Positions 57,416-64,000 of a stretch of 64,000 nucleotides of DNA are shown piece by piece. Every line of letters starts with the position of its first letter. Positions within the stretch are counted from its first letter, which is position 1. The position numbers were made by a program, and so were the translations under genes. Origin of the DNA: Tillus elongatus (taxonomy: Eukaryota; Arthropoda; Insecta; Coleoptera; Cleridae); NCBI GenBank assembly GCA_964006375.1, contig OZ023267.1, positions 15,139,471 to 15,203,470 of the forward strand. Direction: 5' to 3'. Below the pieces are notes generated by a model. It was not told the DNA's origin. It saw only the letters and a program-made list of their open reading frames with translations, and did no database searches.

Positions 57416-58234
57416 AATTAGATGAGGATCACAGACTCATGAAGGGTTCTGTCTCTGTGGATCTCCAAAAAATATTAGACTGGCAAAGTAGAAATCTTGT
57501 ACAATTCTTTCTTTCTATCTCATAAGTGATACACCAGCCCTAGACCCTTCACAATGAACAACCAAGTTATTCAAAGTAATGAGTCTTTTTTACTTGTTCG
57601 CATTTCTGTGGATCGAAATTTCAATTGGCACCAACATGTCACATCAATTGCAGAAGCGGCTGCTAAGAAATTAGGTTTCCTCTTTCGGGCTCGCAAATAC
57701 TTTTCACCAGTTAATCTCTATACCTCACATACTTCACAAATAAGACCAAACCTCGAATACTGCTCCCACATCTGGGGTGCCGCTGCCGCTTCTACACTCA
57801 CTATCCTGGACTCCACCCAGACGATATTTATGCGTCTCATCGGTGACCCTATCCTCACCCAAAGGCTGCCATCCCTTGCCCACCGACGTGCCGTTGGTGA
57901 CCTCTCTCTTTTATAGATATCTGCACGGCCACTGCTCAGAGGATCTTTCTTCCATAGTTCCTCCACCTGTTGCCTCCAACACATCTACTAGGGGAACAGA
58001 GCGAATGCACCCTTTTACTGTCCAGGTCACCAGTCCTAGAACATTTTGTTATGCCCGCTCTTTTGTCCCGAGGACTTCCAAGCTGTGGAATTCCTTGCCG
58101 GCACATGTTTTTCCTTCTCCTCCTAACTTCCAAACCTTCAAGTCCAGAATTAACAAGTTGCCTCTTTCCTCCTTGTCGACACCCACGGTACGATAGTATT
58201 TAGGCTGTAAGCCCTCGTGGTGTGTTGTTGAAAT
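57416..58234 (+). mobile_element. Non-LTR family J, 3'-end fragment (copy E)
   Basis: Starts near AGATGAGGATCACAGACTCA and ends at GTGTGTTGTTGAAATA without an A-tail. The RT thumb is open at 57554-57916 (NNQVIQSNESFLLVRISVD, KKLGFLFRARKYFSPVNL, YCSHIWGAAAASTL). Frameshifts occur on both sides. Confidence 0.85.
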
Positions 58235-58237
58235 ATA

Positions 58238-58690
58238 CAGGCCAGGTATAATAAAAGCAAATAAGTCCCGCAGACAAGTGACGCTGCTTGATGTGACCAT
58301 TCCAATTGCCAATAATTTGGAGACAAAGTAGAACGAGAAGATCATCAAGTGCAGAGACCTCCAGATGTAAGTGAACAGACAGTTGAGAGCAGATAATATC
58401 CGAGTGATTTCGACATACATGTCGTCAACTAGCGTGGTTCCTAAGAATCTTCTGGATAACATTAAGAGACTGGACCTTGGCGAGCACCTTTATAAGGTTA
58501 TGCAGAGAGCTGTAATACTAGGAACTGCCCGCACAATTTCTGGGAAATGAGGAGGTGTCTCGTTGTCGTTCAGGGCCTGGCAACTTGGAAAGAGCCCTGA
58601 GCTCAGTCCCTTTGGTATCTAAGATACCTCGGATGAGTATATAAAATCCCTTCAGGTTGAGTCGATAATAATAATAATTCATTCAATATA
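58238..58690 (+). pseudogene. Non-LTR fragment with restriction-like endonuclease end, (TAA)n tail
   Basis: From about 58243 one frame reads RPGIIKANKSRRQVTLLDVT, then IPIANNLETK, with stops, later VVPKNLLDNIKRLDLGEHLY and VMQRAVILGTARTI. This pattern (a PD-like start, D-V-T-I-P, then a terminal LLGTARI phrase) is that of the C-terminal restriction-like endonuclease region of Dong/R4/NeSL-type elements. It ends with ATAATAATAATAATTC at 58665-58682, a (TAA)n tail typical of such elements. At least three in-frame stops. It abuts J copy E directly on the left. Confidence 0.65.
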
Positions 58691-59459
58691 TTCAATATAA
58701 AGAGTAGTATTGGATCTTTCTACTAGATTTTCAAACCAAATTTATGAATTAACGCTTTATTTTTATAGTAATGAAAATTTGCTATAAAATGAAATGCCGA
58801 CTATGCAAATCGGCTTTAACTTTTAGCCAACCTGGTACTTTTGAGATATTCGTGTCCAAATGTTGGTTCAATTAAACGTAAATCTGTAAATGTTTGTATA
58901 CAAACAGAATGATGATTACTTATTTATAACTTTGCATGTCTTAATTTAATAGCTGACGAAATCAATAAAGCAAAATAAAAGGACAAAATTAAAAATTTTA
59001 ATTACCATCAGAGTTCATTCATATTAACATTTTTTTTCATTGAAGCGGCAGCCATTAAATTACAAAGTATCATCGTATTTAACATAAACAAAGACATTAG
59101 CGTTGCAAAAGGTCACATTCCCTGACCTAGAACTTAAACCTTTGCTTAAGGAACAATTCGCAATGAATATTGATACCGGTGATATCCTTTTGATTTTTAG
59201 CAATGTTTATTTACATGATAATAACCACCGCTTTGAACATGCATGTTTTAAATACATTTTATGTTAGTATACGAAAGTGATTAGCCTGTTGAATACAAAA
59301 ATACAATTTATAACCGGGATCATGCATGAGTCACCGAATTAAATTTAATTCGGTTAAATGCAATCAATAGAGACATCAACCTTTTTTGTTGACAGTTCCT
59401 GCAACGAAAGTCCTAAACCAAAATAGTTTTTACTAAGTGAAGATTAAACTTTTTTTCCT
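58691..59459. other. Unassigned AT-rich sequence
   Basis: No supported gene. Confidence 0.4.
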
Positions 59460-59494
59460 CTGATGACGATAACTTTGTTAGTGAAACGATAGTC
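59460..59494 (+). ncRNA. Hammerhead-like motif with GUC
   Basis: CTGATGA (59460-59466), stem II TAAC/GTTA with a TTT loop, GAAAC (59483-59487), a GATA loop and GTC (59492-59494). Core blocks and the cleavage triplet are in the right order with a two-bp stem III (AC/GT). Stem I is weak. TTGGGTTCTCCAA just downstream (from 59522) is the reverse complement of a phrase near the Penelope fragment at 56.4 kb. Confidence 0.55.
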
Positions 59495-59724
59495 AGATCT
59501 TTAAAAAATGTTGTGCTGATTTGGGTTCTCCAAATGTAATCAAAATAGTATCAAAATAGTTTATTTCATGGCATAATTTCATAAAATCGGAAATCGAGTT
59601 CGGACACTGTGAATGGAAACTGAAACAAAGAGCATAATAAACCGAAAAACAACAAAATTAACAACAGAAACTTATTCGCTAGAGACATGTTTCGACAACG
59701 AATAGTTAACTAACTTATGGCAAC

Positions 59725-61643
59725 AACAGAAACAGCACTGCACCAACTGGTGCTGAAACTGGAGAATACGCTGGAGGAGGTGGCGCTGGGGGCCTTCCTA
59801 GACATAGAGGGGGCCTTTAGCAACACCTCGTTCTAATCGGTTCTGGCAGCTGCCCGGGAGCATGGAATAGAGGAGACCTGCTGCAGGTGGATCGGTTCCA
59901 TGCTCAGGGACAGGGCGGTGTTCACCTCACTCGCGGGAGGGACTCTGCTGGCGGGGGTCGCGGCGGGGTGTCCGCAGGGGAGCGTTCTGTTTCCCTTGCT
60001 CTGGTGTCTAGTCGTGGACGGCCTGCTGGGGCGGCTCTCGGGAGGGGGGTATGAGGTACAGGGCTATGCGGACGACATTGTCATCATAGTCCGAGGAAAG
60101 GTCACACAGGCAGTGTGGGAGCGTATGCAGACTGCACTGAAAGTGGTGGAAGGGTGGACGGTTGATCAAGGGCTCGGGGTGAGCCCCGAGAAAGCAACCG
60201 TCGTGCCGTTTACGAGGAGGTAAAATATTTTGTGGTCGTATGGACTCTAAGCTAACCTGGAATGGTCACATTGGAAAAATACTGCGTAAGGCAGTCATGA
60301 CCTTAGCCGTCACAAGGCGGCTATATGGAAAAACGTGGGGACTAAGACCTAGTATGGCCCACTGGCTGTACACAAGGGTGGTCAGACCATCGTTAACATA
60401 TGCGGCACTGGTCTGGTGGCCTAAGGTGACACAATCCAGTGCCAAACAAAAACTAGGCAAGATCCAAAGGATGGCTTGCCTAGGCATCACAGGGGCCATG
60501 TCTTCAACCCCAACAGCCGCCATGGAGGTGTTGCTGGATCTACCCCCCCCCCCCCTACACTTCGTTATTATGGGAGAGGCCAGGCTAGGACTATACAGAC
60601 TAGCCTGCAATGGTAGACTGAAGATCAACCCAGGCTTCAGGGGCCACTGCAAAATTCAGGAGATCGTGAAGGAGCCCATGCTTGAAATGAGGTCAGACTT
60701 CGCGAGCCCGCGAATGTGCAGGGAAAACACGTTTACAGTGGAAATCCCTGATCGCGAGGCATGGCGGGAGGAGACGCCGGGCATACCACGGGACGCGCTC
60801 GTCTGGTTCACGGACGGATCTGGCGGGGAGCGTGGGACGGGGGCAGGTGTTAACTCGGAGGGACCGAGGGTAAGTCATAGTATTTCCCTCGGAGCCCATG
60901 CAACGGTGTTTCAGGCCGAGATGTACGCCATCCTGCACTGTGTGCGGGAGAACAAGAGGAGGGGCTACACCAACAAGCGGATCCTCATAGCCATAGACAG
61001 CCAGGCAGCCCTTAAGGCACTAAGTAGCCCACGGGTAAATTCCTGGCTGGTGAGTGAGTGCCGAGACGAGACGAGCGACCTGGCTGGGCAGAATGAGGTG
61101 ACCCTCATCTGGGTGCCGGGTCACTCGGGGGTCAAAGGCAATGAAGAAGCTGACAGTCTCGCGAAGAGAGGGTCAGCAGAACCATTTATGGGACCAGAAC
61201 CGACTCTGGGCGTGTCAAAGAGCACTGCCAGGGGAGCCATTAAGTCCTGGGTCAGAAACCAACACAAGGTGTACTGGGCGGACTGTCCAGGGCTCAGACA
61301 AGGGAAGTCAATAATTGACGGACCCAGTTAAAAGAGAGCTGTGGAGCTGCTAAACCTTAGCAGAGGACAGCTCAGAAACACAACAGGTCTCTTGAAGGGA
61401 CACATGGCCGTCAAGAAACACCTGCATAAAATGGGGCGGTTCGAAGGGGACCTCGCATGCAGACTCTGCGGCGAGGGGGAGGAATCAGCCCAGCACATCT
61501 TGTGTGAGTGTATAGCTCTGGACCGGAAAAGACAACTGATCTACGGTCACTCTAGACCGGAGACAGAACAATATAAAACTTCACCCTACCAATCGCTGTG
61601 CAGACTAGTTCAAGGCACAGTGATTTTGGAATGGGTGAAGTAA
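59725..61643 (+). pseudogene. Family N RT, RNase H and Cys/His tail, broken
   Basis: RT: GAFLDIEGAFSNTSF (first catalytic Asp) ends at a TAA (59834-59836). It continues with GCPQGSVLFPLLWCLVVDG and YADDIVII. A 60-bp deletion and a single-base loss near 60222-60240 shift the frame. The open block at 60240-61331 holds thumb and RNase H (WFTDGSGG, FQAEMYAIL, IAIDSQAA, VPGHSGVKGNEEADSLAK). A TAA replaces a Ser codon at 61329-61331. The C-terminus is complete (CRLCGEGEESAQHILCEC ... LVQGTVILEWVK, stop 61641-61643), which shows where copy 1 should end. Confidence 0.9.
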
Positions 61644-61727
61644 GACTAAGGGTATGCACAATCAACCAAGGGTTGCGGTGCTATCGGGGCGGCAAGGCCG
61701 CCGACGAGCCCTGAGGGAACAAAAAAA
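59725..61727 (+). mobile_element. Non-LTR family N, 5'-truncated copy 2
   Basis: Target duplication AACTTATGGCAAC at 59712-59724 and 61728-61740 (11-13 bp, depending on how many As belong to the tail). It starts earlier in the RT than copy 1 and ends with the GGCGGCAAGGCCGC hairpin tail and an A-run. It is inserted just before, or at the edge of, a decayed RT element that continues from 61741. Confidence 0.92.
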
Positions 61728-61740
61728 AACTTATGGCAAC

Positions 61741-63045
61741 GCTTTAGGCGATCTAACCGTACTGAAACACTACACCCAGCATCGCCGATTTTCTAACTCG
61801 CTTTCCAAAGAAATATCCAGGGCCAGGGCTAATTATTTCAATGCCATAGCAACCAGTCAAAATCCGAAAGCATTCGTCAAGTGCGTTCGTCATAAAGTCA
61901 GCAACAAAGTTTAGACCCCTATTATAAGAGACAGTACTGAAAACACATGCAGTTCTGACAACGAGGCCGCTAGGGACTGGCACAAATTTTAGCCAGGTAT
62001 TTATTTTAAAACGCCACAACGACAGTTACACGCCGCGTCCAACTAGTCCTACCAACGACGGTGTTTCATCTCTAAGGGCCAGTGGCAATGAAGTGGAGGC
62101 TATTTTGGCCTCCCTTTCGCCTTCCGTATCTCCTGGTCCCGATGAAGCTCCAGCCGGAGTTTTGAAAATTTGTGCTACTTTTCTATCAGTTCCATTGGCC
62201 CAAATGCTTCAGACATCTTTCAATCTAGGAGCACTTCCTACCGCTTGGCTCACAGCCTCTATCATAGGAATTTTCAAATCTAACGACAAATTGGACCCAA
62301 TAAACTACAGACCATGGTCTTCTGGTCATTATTGCAAAAGTTGCCGAACGACTGCTTCCTAACAAACTGCTTTTTTTTTAATGGAACACGGATACTACCC
62401 ATTCAACAGCATGGTTTCATCTCCGGTCGCTCTGTTATTATCAACCTTTTGTCCTCCATTGACTGGTGGTCCAAGTCATTTGACAACAGGCAGCCAGTCG
62501 ATGTGTTATATTTTGATTTTTCAAACGCGTACCCACTCGAAGGCTTCTATACAAACTATAACACTACGGAATTTATGGACCTCTACTCGCTTGGACTAGG
62601 AGCTTCTTATCTAATCGTAAGTTTTTCGTAAGAGTTGGTGTAGCAACATATACATGTCAAGCGGTTCTGAACGGTGTTCCGCAGGGCTCTGTTCCCGGTG
62701 CTTTGCTCTTTCTTGTGTACACTGTCGACTTGCCTTCGCTGCTTAAACTGGAGTGAGGCGTATTTGCTGATGACCTTAAAATCTCCCAGAACCCGGACAC
62801 AAACCGGGATTACATTTCTGCTGACTCGATAACAATTTATAACTGGTGGAAAGATTGGCTAGTTCCATTAAATATCGGGAAATGCTGCGGGCTACACTTG
62901 GGATAAAACGATACAACAACCTCTGCTTCATCTACAGTATCTGTGGCGAGACAGTTAGAGAGGTTGCAACGCATAGCGATCTTGGGCTGCTGGTTCTGAA
63001 AGATCCATGGTGGTCCGTTAACAACATCCAAAGCTAACAAGATGC
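61741..63045 (+). pseudogene. Decayed non-LTR reverse transcriptase (family L)
   Basis: Linker ISRARANYFNAIATSQNPKA, then SPGPDEAPAGVLKICATFL, LGALPTAWLTASIIGIFKSN and DPINYRP. Next, in other frames, QHGFISGRS, VDVLYFDFSNAY, VLNGVPQGSVPGALLFLVYT and VFADDLKIS. The order is that of a CR1/Jockey-type RT. Many frameshifts and stops. It ends near IQS* at about 63036, beside an oppositely oriented endonuclease fragment. Confidence 0.8.
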
Positions 63046-63050
63046 TCTAT

Positions 63051-64000
<950 letters not shown>

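Overview
This window looks like a stretch of insect nuclear genome, AT-rich and repeat-dense, with no host gene that I can support. The evidence is the mix of elements: Tc1/mariner transposases with the DD41D catalytic spacing, a pogo/Tigger-like element with a C-terminal PHD-type finger, BEL/Pao, several non-LTR retrotransposon families, Penelope-like elements and a tRNA-derived SINE. A beetle with a large, repeat-rich genome would fit, but the order cannot be fixed from the sequence alone.

Layout. 1-1.2 kb: 3' part of a mariner. 3.0-3.6 kb: a tandem duplication carrying two 42-bp retrotransposon tail insertions. 3.67-5.98 kb: a complete but decayed mariner with long inverted repeats and a probable 65-bp intron. 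6.2 kb: a near-ideal hammerhead ribozyme motif. 7.4-8.5 kb: a mariner nested in a (TA)n-containing repeat ('R'). 12.3-14.6 kb: 5'-truncated copy of non-LTR family J. 15.4-17.2 kb: decayed copy of non-LTR family N (with RNase H). 18.76-20.92 kb: pogo-like element. 21.6-25.5 kb: R and U repeats. 25.5-27.3 kb: the best N copy, inserted into a U repeat. 28-30.5 kb: R/U repeats and a J 5' fragment. 31.1-32.9 kb: non-LTR family K with one nonsense codon. 33.0-33.9 kb: Penelope-like fragment. 34.4-39.3 kb: an R repeat whose (TA)n array is split by a J copy, then a second J copy. 41.0-42.96 kb: a mariner with 330-bp inverted repeats and a lost catalytic Asp. 45.1-45.3 kb: SINE. 46.66-53.36 kb: a structurally complete BEL/Pao element with LTRs that look identical. 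54-58.7 kb: J fragments, a hAT-like 600-bp element, a Penelope GIY-YIG domain and a REL-endonuclease remnant. 59.7-61.7 kb: another N copy, sitting in a decayed non-LTR element; 63.05-64 kb: an endonuclease domain split by (TA)n.

How the parts relate. Two home-grown repeat families organise much of the space. R has a hairpin left end, a middle (TA)n array of 0 to about 75 units, and a right end with a conserved ACGCA/TGCGT hairpin. U is about 310 bp and carries that hairpin end at both termini in inverted orientation. The (TA)n arrays (about 1.4 kb in all) act as landing sites: mariners and a J retrotransposon abut or split them. Family N leaves extremely short 3' tails with perfect target-site duplications. 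Several hammerhead-ribozyme-like motifs are scattered here, and the one at 6.25 kb is the most striking single non-coding signal.

Limits. All family names come from reading motifs, without any database search. Copy boundaries are good to a few bases where target duplications are visible and to tens of bases elsewhere. Long perfect (TA)n runs may be mis-sized in the assembly.
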